A stretch of DNA of 45,205 bases from the NCBI GenBank assembly GCA_019247495.1, contig JAFAOU010000221.1, forward strand, positions 1-45,205. Reading direction: 5' to 3'. The stretch is from Acidobacteriota bacterium (GTDB lineage: Bacteria > Acidobacteriota > Thermoanaerobaculia > Gp7-AA8). The notes beneath the pieces were generated by a model that ran no database searches, was not told where the DNA came from, and saw nothing but the letters and a program-made list of their open reading frames with translations. The translations under genes were made by a program, and so were the position numbers. Below, in pieces: positions 7,292-16,157 of this stretch (the stretch's first letter is position 1; each line of letters begins with the position of its first letter).

Positions 7292-8545
7292 CTACGGTTC
7301 TTGCGGGTGGCTTCGCCGGCGCAGTCCTGCCAAACCGATCGCTGCGATGATCGCGTACTGCGGAATCACCGGAACGCGAAACCGCGACTCTGCCTCGCCG
7401 CCGGCGGAGATCAGCAGAAAGTACGCGACCGTGGCGATGATCATCGCGGCCAGATCGCGGTCGCGTTTCCAGAGCGCGGCCGCGCCGATGACGGCGAAGA
7501 CGAACAGCGCGGCGGTGTACGCATCGAGCGACCGGCGGACGATGTCGGTGGGGAAGCGGCTCACGATCTCCAGCCCTTCCCACCGGCTGTCGAAAATGTT
7601 CACCAGCAGTCCGCGCAGCGTGAGCATCGCCGCGCCGCGCGGATGCTGCCGCAGAACGCGCCATCCGATCTCGGAGTAGTACTTGCCGCGCACCGCATCC
7701 GGCAACTCCTCGGCATCCGGAATGTGCAGGCGCGTTTGAATTTCGTCATCCGCGCTGTCCTGCAACCCTTTCATCTCGTCGGCGAGATCGGAATCGAAGT
7801 TGCCGTCGTCCTCGATCGCCAGCGCTCCCGCGGCGCGATAGGTGAGAAGGTTGATGCCGCCGATCGAGGAGATTGTGAAAACGCCGGTGTGATGCAGGTT
7901 GCGAAGTGACCATCCGACCGGCAGAAGCAGCGACATCGCGACGTAGATCGCAATCGTGCGCAGCCGCACGCGCCGCAGCAACAGGCAGAGCGCAACCACC
8001 ACAAAGTACGCGATCGCGACCGGCCGGATCAGCACCAGCACGCCGGTCAACACGCCCGCCAGCGGCAGCTTGCGCGCGTAGACAACGAGTGCGAAGACGA
8101 TGAAGAGCAGCGCCGTGAAGATCGTTTCCGTGAGGATCTTGTTCGCGTAGTGCAGAGTCGGTGTGTCGATGGCGAAGAGAATCGCTGCGCCGATGGCGAT
8201 GCCGCGTTCGCCCAGGCGGTGCATCACGAACTGATAGATGGCCACCGCGAGCGCCACGTTCAGCAGGTGCTGGAACACGATCACCGGCACGATCCGCAAA
8301 CCGAATCCCGCCAGCAGCAGGGGATAGCCGGGCGTCCGCAACGTCTCGATCGATCCGTTCGCGTCGATGAAGCCGAGGCCGCGAATCAGATTGCGAGCCG
8401 GCTCGAGGTAGGTGAACGAGTCGGGGAAAAAGTAGTCGTTGTTGGCGAAGGCGAAGTAGATGAAATTCGTCGCGGCGGCAATAAGGGCGACGATCGTCGT
8501 CTCAATCCATCGCGCCTCACGTTCGAAGTTGGCTCTCCAGTTCAT
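7292..8545 (-). CDS. Membrane glycosyltransferase, GT39/ArnT-like (PMT_2 type)
   Basis: About 417 residues with some nine to ten hydrophobic segments. After the first transmembrane helix, PDSFTYLEPARNLIRGLGF is the extracytoplasmic acidic loop typical of polyprenyl-phosphate-dependent glycosyltransferases of the ArnT/PMT type. RTPGYPLLLAG and a later SRFRVPVIPQYAI motif also fit that family. It probably moves a sugar from a lipid carrier onto lipid A, a protein or another envelope acceptor. The start at 8545 (MNWRANFE) is preferred; ATG 8572 is an alternative. Either way it overlaps the 3' end of pilT on the same strand, so the two are co-transcribed. Confidence 0.75.
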   Translation of the reverse strand: MNWRANFEREARWIETTIVALIAAATNFIYFAFANNDYFFPDSFTYLEPARNLIRGLGFIDANGSIETLRTPGYPLLLAGFGLRIVPVIVFQHLLNVALAVAIYQFVMHRLGERGIAIGAAILFAIDTPTLHYANKILTETIFTALLFIVFALVVYARKLPLAGVLTGVLVLIRPVAIAYFVVVALCLLLRRVRLRTIAIYVAMSLLLPVGWSLRNLHHTGVFTISSIGGINLLTYRAAGALAIEDDGNFDSDLADEMKGLQDSADDEIQTRLHIPDAEELPDAVRGKYYSEIGWRVLRQHPRGAAMLTLRGLLVNIFDSRWEGLEIVSRFPTDIVRRSLDAYTAALFVFAVIGAAALWKRDRDLAAMIIATVAYFLLISAGGEAESRFRVPVIPQYAIIAAIGLAGLRRRSHPQEP

Positions 8546-9713
8546 CCGGTCTCGCAGAGCGCATCTTCGCATCCTCGGCGGTGATCACGCCCTGCCGCAC
8601 CAGGCGCGCCAGCGAATCCTCGATCGAGATCATGCCCTGGCGCTTGCCGAGGGTGATTTCGGTGATCAGGTTCTCCATCTTGTCGCGGCGGATGTGATTG
8701 CGGACGGCGTGATTTGCCAGCAGCACTTCCACGGCCACCGCGCGGTTGTCGCCGCTCGAAGATGGGATCAGCTGCTGGACCACGATCGCGTTGAGACTGA
8801 GCGAGAGCTGCTGACGGATCTGCGTCTGTTGCGCCGGCGGAAAGACGTCGACGATGCGGTGGATCGCCTGCGCGACGTCACTGGTGTGGAGTGTGGAGAG
8901 GATCAGATGTCCCGTCTCGGCCGCAGTGAGCGCGGTGGCGACGGTCTCGAGATCGCGCATTTCGCCGACGAGGATCACGTCCGGATCCTGACGCATTGAC
9001 GCGCGCAACGCCGACGCGAATGACGGCGCATCGCGGCCGACTTCCACCTGCTCGATCACCGACTGCGCGTTGCGATGTTCGAACTCGATCGGATCTTCGA
9101 TGGTGACGATGTGCCGCGATTCGTTGCGGTTGATCGTTCCGATCATTGCCGCCAGCGTGGTGGTCTTGCCGGCGCCGGTCGGCCCGCAGACGAGCACGAG
9201 TCCGCGCGACGGCTTCACCAGCTCCGCAAGAATCGGTGGCAGGCCGAGCTCCGGAATCGTCGGAACCGTCGTCGGGAGCGCGCGGATGGCCGCGGCCAGC
9301 GTGCCGCGCTGCCGGTGGATATTGACGCGGAAGCGCCACGCGCGGCGCTCATCACTCTCCGCCGGCGCGGCCAGACGCAGCGAAAAATCGACGGCGCCGT
9401 CCTCGAACATCCTCTCGCGCACGCGCGGCGTCATGAACGTGTCGAGGAGGGCGGCGACATCGTCGCCGGAAAGGGGATCGGCGCCGCCGCGCACGAGCCG
9501 TCCGCCGACGCGGAACACCGGCGGCGATCCGGCGATGAGCAGCAGATCGCTGGCGCTTCGCCGCGCCACGTCGACGAGCAACGCTTCCAGCGGATTGCCG
9601 CTCGGCACCTGAGCCGCCGGCCACGCCGAACGCACTCCCTCGACGGCTGCATCGCGTTCATTGAGCTCGCGAACGAGTTGTTCCAGTTCCGGATCGGGGA
9701 CCAGTCGCGTCAT
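8517..9713 (-). CDS. pilT: Type IV pilus retraction ATPase PilT-like
   Basis: A 398-residue secretion ATPase of the PilT/PilU branch. In order: a PAS-like N-terminal domain with SASDLLLIAGSPPVFRVGG, the Walker A GPTGAGKTTT at 177-186, the Asp box (VTIEDPIEFEH), Walker B with DPDVILVGEMRD, and the His box (TGHLILSTLHTSDVAQAIHR). AVRNHIRR near the C-terminus is a variant of the AIRNLIRE motif needed for retraction. PilT hexamers pull back pili for twitching motility and DNA uptake. The conserved His of the ASDLHL motif is Leu here. No other pilus gene is in the window. Start ATG 9713 has no SD but a TATCCT hexamer 7 nt upstream. Confidence 0.87.
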   Translation of the reverse strand: MTRLVPDPELEQLVRELNERDAAVEGVRSAWPAAQVPSGNPLEALLVDVARRSASDLLLIAGSPPVFRVGGRLVRGGADPLSGDDVAALLDTFMTPRVRERMFEDGAVDFSLRLAAPAESDERRAWRFRVNIHRQRGTLAAAIRALPTTVPTIPELGLPPILAELVKPSRGLVLVCGPTGAGKTTTLAAMIGTINRNESRHIVTIEDPIEFEHRNAQSVIEQVEVGRDAPSFASALRASMRQDPDVILVGEMRDLETVATALTAAETGHLILSTLHTSDVAQAIHRIVDVFPPAQQTQIRQQLSLSLNAIVVQQLIPSSSGDNRAVAVEVLLANHAVRNHIRRDKMENLITEITLGKRQGMISIEDSLARLVRQGVITAEDAKMRSARPDELESQLRT

Positions 9714-9720
9714 GTCCAGC

Positions 9721-9726
9721 AGGATA
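9721..9726 (-). promoter_or_regulatory. -10-like hexamer for leaderless pilT
   Basis: On the minus strand this reads TATCCT, separated by 7 nt from the pilT ATG. No Shine-Dalgarno sequence lies between. It fits the window-wide TANNNT-N6-8-start pattern. Confidence 0.42.
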
Positions 9727-9748
9727 CGAACGAACCATGCCAGAGGTA

Positions 9749-9778
9749 ACTCCGCGCCTCCGCGTCTCCGCGTGAAAA
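9749..9778. repeat. Half copy of repeat family E
   Basis: CTCCGCGTCTCCGCGTGAAAA-type arm without a matching inverted arm nearby. The same 20-bp arm appears in full inverted form at 30240-30297. It lies in the divergent gap between pilT and the subtilase gene. Confidence 0.7.
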
Positions 9779-9818
9779 CCGGAATGCAGCAACTCTCATC
9801 ACCGGTTCCGTAAAGCCA

Positions 9819-11501
9819 ATGCGTAAGTTATTTGCGACGATGATCCTCGCGACCGCCATCGCCGCACACGCCGACGACAGTTCCGTTCGCGCCATCCAGT
9901 CCGGATGGTTCACTAACGAGACGCCGCTTTTCAATCACGGTATTTACGGACAGCGCCAGGTCATCGCCATCCTCGACACCGGCCTGGATTGGGACGGTTG
10001 CTATTTCGCCGAGCCCGACGGCTCGCCGCCGCCGATCAACACCGGCTCGCCGCAGAACGGACTCAACTCGTCGAACGTCGACACGAGCCGCCGCAAAGTG
10101 ATCGCCTACGATTTTCTCTACTCGTGCGATCAGTTCCCGTTCGCGACCGGATGCGACAACCCGAGCGACGTTCACGACTACGACAATGCGCTTCACGGCA
10201 CGATCGCAGCGGCCGTCGCGGCTGGCGATCAGGGATTGCGGTTCGATCCCGCCGGAGGGATCGCGCCGGGCGCGAAACTGATCGTGCAGGACGGCGGCTT
10301 CATCGGCGGCGACAATTGCAGCCAGCGGCCCGGCTTCGGCTGCCCGGTCCAGATGACGCCGATTCTCGATCAGGCCTACAAACAGGGCGCGCGCATCCAT
10401 TCGAATTCGTGGGGCGACCGGCAGTCGACGCCGCCGAGCCTCCCTGCGCCCACCGGCAACTACTCCGCCGCCGCGCGCGACGTCGATGCCTTCGTCTACG
10501 CCCATCCCGACATGCTGCTCGTCTTCGACACCGGCAACGCGGCCCCGAACACACCGCCGCCGGCCAGCTCGGTTCCCGCGCCTGGCTGCGCGAAAAACGG
10601 CATCCAGGTGGGCGGCACGCGCTACATCAATCAGCATGCATTCGACGACGTAGTGACGCCGTTCTCGTACATCGGTCCGACGCGCGACGGCCGCATCAAG
10701 CCCGACCTTGTCGCGTCGTCGTACGTCCTCACCGCCAACAGCGACGGCGATGTCTCGACGAAGGCCTGCCCGCAGACCACCCAGTCGGGAACGTCGTGGT
10801 CGGCGCCGACGGTCGCCGGCGCGGCGGCCCTGGTGCGGCAGTACTACACCGACGGTTTTTATCCGACCGGCTTGGCCACGCCGTCGAACGCATTCGTCCC
10901 CAGCGCCGCGCTGCTGAAAGCGACCCTGATCGCCGCCGCGCGGTCCGTTCCGAACGATTGGATTTACGGGCAGGGTCTGTCGCCCGCGCAACCGGCGCCG
11001 AACTTCGAGCAGGGATTCGGATTTCCTGTCCTCAACGACGCGCTCTACTTTCCCGGCGATCACGCGCGAACGCGCATCGCCGACGTCCCGCTCGCGCAAG
11101 GTCTCGCGCAAAACGACACGGCGACGCTGCGGCTGAATGTGACCGCCGGAACGCCGCTGAAAGTCGCGCTGGTCTGGACCGATCCCACCGGCATTCCGCG
11201 CGGGGTTTCCGATCCGACTCCGGAGCTCGTCAACGATCTCGATCTCCGCGTGACCGACGCTCTCGGCACCACGCACCTCGGCAACGACTCGCTCCATCCC
11301 GGCCAGCCCGACCGCCTCAACAACGTGGAGGTGGTCTCCATCGACGCACCGCCCGCCGGTCTCTTCACGATCACCGTCACCGCCGCACACCTCGGCAACG
11401 GCCCGCGCCAAAGCTACGCGCTGGTGGTGACCGGCGATTTGGCGGACTCGATTCCGTCGATGCCGAATCCGACCGCACGCACGCGCGCTGCGCGGCATTG
11501 A
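9819..11501 (+). CDS. Secreted subtilisin-like serine peptidase (S8, KP-43-like)
   Basis: A 560-residue exported peptidase with signal peptide [18 protein letters not shown]. The catalytic triad is Asp53 ([12 protein letters not shown]), His126 ([14 protein letters not shown]) and Ser326 ([17 protein letters not shown]). There is no propeptide domain: the catalytic Asp comes only about 35 residues after the signal peptide. The C-terminal 130 residues contain [11 protein letters not shown] and LVNDLDLRV, the marks of the beta-barrel domain following the catalytic domain in KP-43-type subtilases. Probably degrades protein outside the cell. No transmembrane or sorting signal is seen at the C-terminus. 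The 3' end is 19 bp from serS. Confidence 0.92.
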   Translation: MRKLFATMILATAIAAHADDSSVRAIQSGWFTNETPLFNHGIYGQRQVIAILDTGLDWDGCYFAEPDGSPPPINTGSPQNGLNSSNVDTSRRKVIAYDFLYSCDQFPFATGCDNPSDVHDYDNALHGTIAAAVAAGDQGLRFDPAGGIAPGAKLIVQDGGFIGGDNCSQRPGFGCPVQMTPILDQAYKQGARIHSNSWGDRQSTPPSLPAPTGNYSAAARDVDAFVYAHPDMLLVFDTGNAAPNTPPPASSVPAPGCAKNGIQVGGTRYINQHAFDDVVTPFSYIGPTRDGRIKPDLVASSYVLTANSDGDVSTKACPQTTQSGTSWSAPTVAGAAALVRQYYTDGFYPTGLATPSNAFVPSAALLKATLIAAARSVPNDWIYGQGLSPAQPAPNFEQGFGFPVLNDALYFPGDHARTRIADVPLAQGLAQNDTATLRLNVTAGTPLKVALVWTDPTGIPRGVSDPTPELVNDLDLRVTDALGTTHLGNDSLHPGQPDRLNNVEVVSIDAPPAGLFTITVTAAHLGNGPRQSYALVVTGDLADSIPSMPNPTARTRAARH

Positions 11502-11506
11502 TGCCG

Positions 11507-11512
11507 TAGAAT
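11507..11512 (+). promoter_or_regulatory. -10-like hexamer for leaderless serS
   Basis: TAGAAT (5 of 6 matches to TATAAT) ends 8 nt before the serS ATG, and the sequence between (CGCGCGCC) holds no Shine-Dalgarno. It lies just after the stop of the subtilase gene. Confidence 0.5.
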
Positions 11513-11520
11513 CGCGCGCC

Positions 11521-12786
11521 ATGCTTTCCCGCGAATATCTCCGCGAACACGCGGATGCCTACCGCGCCGCATTGAAAAATCGCGGCGCGAATGTCGAACT
11601 CGATCGCTTCCTCGAGCTGGAAGCCGATCGCCGCCGTGTCATCGCCGAAGTCGAGGCGCTCAAAGCGAAGCGCAACGCGGCGTCGATGGAAATCGCCAAT
11701 CTCAAGAAGAACAAGCAGGACGCAAGCGCGCAGATCGAGGCGACCAAGGGCCTCGGCGACGAGATCAAGTCACTCGATGAAAAGCTCACCGCGATCGAGG
11801 CTGATCTCCGCAACGTCGAGCTGTACTTTCCCAATGTCCCGCACGAATCCGTACCGATCGGTCCCGACGAAACGCACAACCGCGTCGAACGCACGTGGGG
11901 CGAGAAGCCAACGTTCAACTTCACGCCAAAGGCGCATTGGGAAATCGGCGAAGCGCTCGGCATTCTCGACTTCGATCGCGCCACGAAGATCACCGGCGCC
12001 CGTTTTTCGATTCTCTCCGGAGCCGGCGCGAAACTGAATCGCGCCCTGATGAACTTCATGCTCGACGTTCACGAGCAACAGGGCTACACCGAAGTGGTCC
12101 CGCCGTTCATCGTCAACGCCGACTCGCTTCTTGGCACCGGCCAACTGCCGAAGTTCGAGGAGGATCTGTTCAAGCTGACGGATCGCGACTACTACCTCAT
12201 TCCGACCGCCGAGGTCCCGGTGACGAACCTGCATCGCAGCGAAACGCTGGACGCGGCGCAGTTGCCGCTGTTATACACCGCGTATACGCCATGCTTTCGG
12301 AGCGAGGCGGGCTCGTACGGGAAAGACACGCGCGGACTGATTCGTCAGCATCAATTCGAGAAAGTGGAGATCGTGAAGTTCACGACGCCGGAGACGTCAT
12401 GGGCCGAGCACGAAAAACTCACCGCGGATGCCGAGGCGTTGTTGCAGGCGCTGGGGTTGCACTATCGGGTGATGACGCTCTCCACCGGCGACATGGGATT
12501 CAGCGCCGCGAAAACTTACGACATCGAAGTGTGGCTGCCGGGGCAGGAGACCTACCGCGAGATCAGCTCCTGCTCGAACTTCACCGACTTTCAGGCGCGC
12601 CGCGCGAACATCCGCTACCGGAACGCTGAGAAGAAGAGCGGCTTCGTACACACGCTGAATGGGTCGGGGCTGCCTCTCGGGCGAACGCTCGTGGCGATTC
12701 TCGAGAATTACCAGAATGAGGATGGGTCGGTTCGAGTGCCTGCTGTGCTGCGGCCGTATCTCAAGGGGCTCGAAGTGATTCGCTAG
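11521..12786 (+). CDS. serS: Serine--tRNA ligase
   Basis: A 421-residue class II aminoacyl-tRNA synthetase, full length for bacterial SerRS. The N-terminal tRNA-binding arm is a long antiparallel coiled coil (about 30-100, rich in Glu, Lys and Ala), which contacts the long variable arm of tRNA-Ser. The catalytic domain has [10 protein letters not shown] (serine binding), motif 2 as [20 protein letters not shown] near 260-280, and motif 3 as [20 protein letters not shown] near 378-397. It charges tRNA-Ser, and also tRNA-Sec if present. Translation is predicted to be leaderless. Confidence 0.97.
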   Translation: MLSREYLREHADAYRAALKNRGANVELDRFLELEADRRRVIAEVEALKAKRNAASMEIANLKKNKQDASAQIEATKGLGDEIKSLDEKLTAIEADLRNVELYFPNVPHESVPIGPDETHNRVERTWGEKPTFNFTPKAHWEIGEALGILDFDRATKITGARFSILSGAGAKLNRALMNFMLDVHEQQGYTEVVPPFIVNADSLLGTGQLPKFEEDLFKLTDRDYYLIPTAEVPVTNLHRSETLDAAQLPLLYTAYTPCFRSEAGSYGKDTRGLIRQHQFEKVEIVKFTTPETSWAEHEKLTADAEALLQALGLHYRVMTLSTGDMGFSAAKTYDIEVWLPGQETYREISSCSNFTDFQARRANIRYRNAEKKSGFVHTLNGSGLPLGRTLVAILENYQNEDGSVRVPAVLRPYLKGLEVIR

Positions 12787-12795
12787 AAGCGTTGA

Positions 12796-12843
12796 ACCAC
12801 AGAGGCACAGAGAAGTCCTCTGTGACCTCTGTGTCTCTGTGGT
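12796..12843. repeat. Repeat family D (CACAGAG units)
   Basis: Inverted arms ACCACAGAGGCACAGAG (12796-12812) and CTCTGTGTCTCTGTGGT (12827-12843) match at 16 of 17 positions across a 14-bp centre. The unit is 8 bp (CACAGAGR). It fills the gap between serS and the zinc protease gene and could form a hairpin in the mRNA just upstream of the protease start. Confidence 0.85.
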
Positions 12844-12857
12844 GATAAAACCGTCCC

Positions 12858-15314
12858 ATGAAACGTTTCGCAGCAGCCGCACTTCTCCTCGCCGCCTGCA
12901 CGACGACGACAACGCCACCGCCGAAACCGGTGGTCGTCGAAAAGTCGCCGGTGGAGACGAAGACCGCCAAGCTCCAGAAGCTCGACGGCTACATCCCTCT
13001 TTTCTGGGACGCGGAGAACGGCAAGCTGCTCATGCAGATCTCGCGGTTCGGTGAAGAGCTGCTGTATCAGTCATCGCTGCCGGCCGGCATCGGTTCCAAC
13101 CCCATCGGACTCGATCGTGGGCTGATGGGCCAGACGCAGATCGTCACGTTCGACCGCGTTGGACCGAAGGTGCTGATGACAGCGGCGAACTATCGCTTCC
13201 GAGCGATCAGCACTGATGACGCGGAGCGGCGAGCGGTGTCTGACTCGTTCGCACGGTCGGTGATGTGGTCATTCAAAGTCGAGGCGAGCGACGCGACGTC
13301 CGTGCTGGTCGATGCCACGGACTTTTTTCTCAGCGACCAGCAGGGAATCGCGCGCACGTTGCGCCAGACGCAGCAGGGGAGTTACTCACTCGACCGCAAC
13401 CGCAGCACGATTTACCTGCCGCGCACGAAGGTGTTTCCGAAGAACACCGAGATTGAAGCAATCCTCACGTTTCAGACCAGCGATCGCCCGGGGCCGTTCG
13501 TCAGCGGCGTCACGCCGATTGCGGACAGCGTCACCGTGCGCGCGCATCACTCGTTCGTGCAGCTGCCGCCGCCGGGCTACACGCCGAGGCGCGCCGATCC
13601 GCGCGCCGGCGTCTTCAGCGTCGACTTTTTCGATTACGCCAGCCCCTTCACCGGGCCGATTCAGAAGCAGTGGATCGCGCGGCATCGGCTGATCAAGAAG
13701 GACCCGAACGCGGCGATCTCCGAGCCGGTCGAACCGATCGTCTACTACGTCGACGCCGGCGCGCCGGAGCCGATCCGCAGCGCGCTGATCGAGGGCGCTT
13801 CGTGGTGGAGTCAGGCCTTCGAAGCGGCCGGTTTCCGCAACGCCTTTCAGGTGAAGGTGCTGCCGCCGGACTCGGATCCGATGGACCTTCGCTACAACAT
13901 GATCAACTGGGTCCATCGCGCGCAGCGTGGCTGGTCGTACGGCGCCGCGGTCATTGATCCGCGCACCGGCGAGATCATCAAAGGCAACGTCACCCTCGGA
14001 TCGCTGCGCATCCGGCAGGACGTCATGATCGCGGAAGGGTTGATCCCGCAGTTCGACGAGCTGCACGATCAGGCGCTCTCGGCGCTCGATCCAACCACGT
14101 CGCCATCGATGATGGCGCTGGCGCGCATCCGCCAGCTCGCCGCGCATGAGACCGGGCACACGCTGGGACTTGATCACAACATGGCCGCGTCGAGTTACGG
14201 ACGCGCGTCGGTCATGGACTATCCGTCGCCATACGTGAAAATCACGAATGGCAAGCTCGATCTGTCCGACGCGTACGCTACCGGCATCGGCTCGTACGAC
14301 AAGTGGGTAATCCGCTACGCCTACGCGCAGTTTCCGGTTGCGAACGAAGAGCGCGAGCTCGACCGCATCTTGCGCGAGGCGCCGCTCTTCATCACCGATC
14401 CCGAATCGCGTCCGGTCAGCGCCTCCCATCCGTCGGCGTCGGTTTGGGACGCGCCGGGAAACAACGTCGAGATGCTCCGGCACGAGATCGAAGTGCGCCG
14501 CATCGCGCTCTCGCAATTCGGTCTGCGCAACATTTCGATGTCCACCCCGCTGGCGCAGCTCGAGGAGATGCTCGTGCCGCTCTACCTGCATCATCGTTAT
14601 CAACTGGAGGCGGCGGCGAAGTCGATCGGCGGACTCGATTACACGTACAGCGTCAAGGAAGAAGGCGGACTCGTTCCGACGCCGACGCGGCGCATTGTTC
14701 CGGCGGCCGCACAGCGCGACGCGCTGAACGCAGTGCTGTCGACGCTCGATCCGGCATTCCTCGAAATCCCGCCGCGGATCATCGCGCTGATTCCGCCGCG
14801 CGGAAATGTCGACGTCACCAGCAACACGGAGCTGTTCGAGCATCGCACCACGCCCGCCTTCGATCCGGTCGCCGCGGCGATGGCGTCGGCGGAGATCACG
14901 CTTGCGGCGCTCTTCGATGCGCGCCGCGCCGCGCGGCTGGTGCAGTTTCACGCGGAAGATGCATCCAATCCATCATTCAACGAAGTCATCAACGATGTTC
15001 TCGACGTCGTCACGAATCGCGAGCCCGGCTATGCCGGCGCGATCACGCGAGGATCGGCGCGGCTCACGGCAACGCGTCTCATGGACCTCGCCGCGAATCG
15101 CGACGCCGATCCGCAGGTGCGGGCGGAAGCGAGCGAAGGTTTGCGCCGATTCATCGTCCGGCTCAACGACGCCGGCGTCCGCGACGACGCCGAGCTCGCG
15201 CATCGCCACGCGCTACGCGACGACATCACCCGCTTTCTCGACCGCCCGGATCAGCCGCGTACGCAGCCGAAACTGCCGGAAGTTCCGCCGGGGCCGCCGA
15301 TCGGGGGGGATTGA
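12858..15314 (+). CDS. Lipoprotein zinc-dependent metalloprotease (DUF5117/DUF4953 type)
   Basis: An 818-residue exported peptidase. The N-terminus is a lipoprotein signal with lipobox LLAAC (Cys14), followed by a Thr/Pro-rich linker, so it is anchored in the envelope. The metzincin zinc site HETGHTLGLDH is near residue 430, with the Met-turn as ASVMDYP about 24 residues later. The long N-terminal part (FWDAENGKLLMQISRFGEELLYQ) is the kind found in DUF5117/DUF5118 proteins, common in Acidobacteriota and Bacteroidota. Probably degrades large peptides at the cell surface. An opposite-strand open frame of about 520 codons over this gene is a GC-rich shadow. Confidence 0.9.
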   Translation: MKRFAAAALLLAACTTTTTPPPKPVVVEKSPVETKTAKLQKLDGYIPLFWDAENGKLLMQISRFGEELLYQSSLPAGIGSNPIGLDRGLMGQTQIVTFDRVGPKVLMTAANYRFRAISTDDAERRAVSDSFARSVMWSFKVEASDATSVLVDATDFFLSDQQGIARTLRQTQQGSYSLDRNRSTIYLPRTKVFPKNTEIEAILTFQTSDRPGPFVSGVTPIADSVTVRAHHSFVQLPPPGYTPRRADPRAGVFSVDFFDYASPFTGPIQKQWIARHRLIKKDPNAAISEPVEPIVYYVDAGAPEPIRSALIEGASWWSQAFEAAGFRNAFQVKVLPPDSDPMDLRYNMINWVHRAQRGWSYGAAVIDPRTGEIIKGNVTLGSLRIRQDVMIAEGLIPQFDELHDQALSALDPTTSPSMMALARIRQLAAHETGHTLGLDHNMAASSYGRASVMDYPSPYVKITNGKLDLSDAYATGIGSYDKWVIRYAYAQFPVANEERELDRILREAPLFITDPESRPVSASHPSASVWDAPGNNVEMLRHEIEVRRIALSQFGLRNISMSTPLAQLEEMLVPLYLHHRYQLEAAAKSIGGLDYTYSVKEEGGLVPTPTRRIVPAAAQRDALNAVLSTLDPAFLEIPPRIIALIPPRGNVDVTSNTELFEHRTTPAFDPVAAAMASAEITLAALFDARRAARLVQFHAEDASNPSFNEVINDVLDVVTNREPGYAGAITRGSARLTATRLMDLAANRDADPQVRAEASEGLRRFIVRLNDAGVRDDAELAHRHALRDDITRFLDRPDQPRTQPKLPEVPPGPPIGGD

Positions 15315-15325
15315 GTCAAAGGCGA

Positions 15326-15431
15326 AATGTTGAATGTTGAATGTCGAATGTTCAATGTTGAATGACCTCCGGTCTGCCACCGGATCGGGCTTCATTCAAC
15401 ATTCAACATTGAACATTCCACATTCAACATT
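15326..15431. repeat. Repeat family A (7-bp TTGAATG units), copy 2
   Basis: Left array 15326-15364 and inverted array 15393-15431, about 39 bp each, around a 28-bp spacer that itself contains a small hairpin (ACCTCCGGT...ACCGG). Units are TTGAATG with a few variants (TCGAATG, TTCAATG). It begins with the same GCGAAATGTTGAATG context as copy 1. From its end to 15574 (143 bp) I see no gene. Confidence 0.9.
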
Positions 15432-15574
15432 GCCTCTCCGGCTGGTAGAACGAGATCGAACTTCAGAACGCCGCCCGCAAAACCGCCCAAACTACTCCCT
15501 GTAGATCTGCCTCCCATTCGCGTCTTTCGATTCCGCAAAAAAAGAGTGCAGGATTCCGCACCGTTCAGATGCGG

Positions 15575-15796
15575 TCAGCGCTCCTCTTCTTCCAGATCGA
15601 ACAGGTCGTTGGCCCGGACCGGCTCATGTGCCAGACGCCGTACGGCCGCGATGATCGCGGCGATGCAGCGGCGTGTCGGTTCCATCCGTCCCATTCGGAT
15701 CCGCAAGAGGTGCTGCCGGCTATACCCCGATTCGCGAGCGAGGTGCGCCGGTTTGATCCCGCGGCTTTTCAGGTACTGTTCGAGTCGTGTCGGCAT
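15575..15796 (-). CDS. Small HTH (XRE/Cro-like) regulator, 73 aa
   Basis: A 73-residue protein that is almost only a helix-turn-helix domain: PTRLEQYLKSRGIKPAHLAR, then ESGYSRQHLLRIRMGRMEPT with the turn and recognition helix. The C-terminus ends in an acidic tail (DLFDLEEEER). It is probably a dimeric DNA-binding repressor. ATG 15796 is chosen over an upstream TTG because it starts at the natural domain edge. Its promoter carries a dyad at the predicted transcription start, which suggests self-control. It diverges from the larger regulator at 16158 across a 360-bp gap that looks less GC-rich than its surroundings, so the pair may have been acquired together (inference). Confidence 0.72.
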   Translation of the reverse strand: MPTRLEQYLKSRGIKPAHLARESGYSRQHLLRIRMGRMEPTRRCIAAIIAAVRRLAHEPVRANDLFDLEEEER

Positions 15797-15797
15797 G

Positions 15798-15839
15798 TGC
15801 AATATAGTGCATCTTATGCCGATGAAGGATAGGTGTCAA
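15798..15839 (-). promoter_or_regulatory. Predicted sigma70 promoter with operator-like dyad
   Basis: On the minus strand a perfect -35 TTGACA (15839-15834) is followed by exactly 17 bp and then TAAGAT (15816-15811). The near-palindrome TGCACTATATTGCA at 15811-15798 covers the predicted start site and ends 2 bp before the ATG, well placed for autorepression. TATATT at 15806-15801 is a competing -10, but its spacing from TTGACA (27 bp) is wrong. Confidence 0.6.
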
Positions 15840-16128
15840 TGCGCACGGGCATACGAGGGGAGTTAATTACGGTCAGTTTTGGTAGCTAAAGCGCAAAATC
15901 CTGCCTTCGTGCCTTCGTTCCTCATAATCATCACCCCATGTTCCTTTTTCCTGCTCCAACTATTTTTTCTCCACGAGGGGTGGAAATCGTCGCTTTCGTC
16001 ACCCCTTATGCGAGTCTGTGTCGGCAGCGGCGGTCTCGCACCCGCCCTGGCCGGCAGTTTGGAGGCGTGCAAACCTCCGCGGTCATGGGCGGTGGCAACC
16101 GTCGTTAGTTGCTTACATTGCCGGATGC
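15840..16128. other. Gene-free gap between two divergent regulators
   Basis: About 290 bp with stretches of T and A and no credible coding frame. CCTTCGTGCCTTCGTTCCTC near 15903 looks like one arm of a dispersed repeat, but no partner arm is present. Otherwise I see no RNA gene or attachment site. Confidence 0.5.
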
Positions 16129-16148
16129 TAGTAACTTATACGTTACTA
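16129..16148 (+). promoter_or_regulatory. Operator-like inverted repeat upstream of HTH-S24 regulator
   Basis: TAGTAAC, 6 bp, GTTACTA: perfect 7-bp arms ending 9 bp before the ATG at 16158. The centre (TTATAC) has -10 character. Position and symmetry fit an operator bound by the regulator's own HTH dimer; direct proof is lacking. Confidence 0.55.
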
Positions 16149-16157
16149 AAATCGCCC

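Noticed and set aside
9828..11522. A 564-codon open frame opposite the subtilase gene
   Set aside because: The plus strand encodes a complete S8 peptidase with signal peptide and triad; the opposite frame is Arg/Val-rich with no domain, as expected of GC-rich antisense frames. The same applies to the long antisense frames at 13386-14951, 17857-19320 and 28876-30924.
3604..15431. Family A and B arrays as CRISPR
   Set aside because: Units are only 7-8 bp, without unique spacers, and the array turns over into its own inverse; no cas gene is present.
15863..16072. A 69-codon open frame on the minus strand between the two regulators
   Set aside because: Composition is unlike neighbouring proteins, it has no start signal, and it crosses apparent non-coding DNA.
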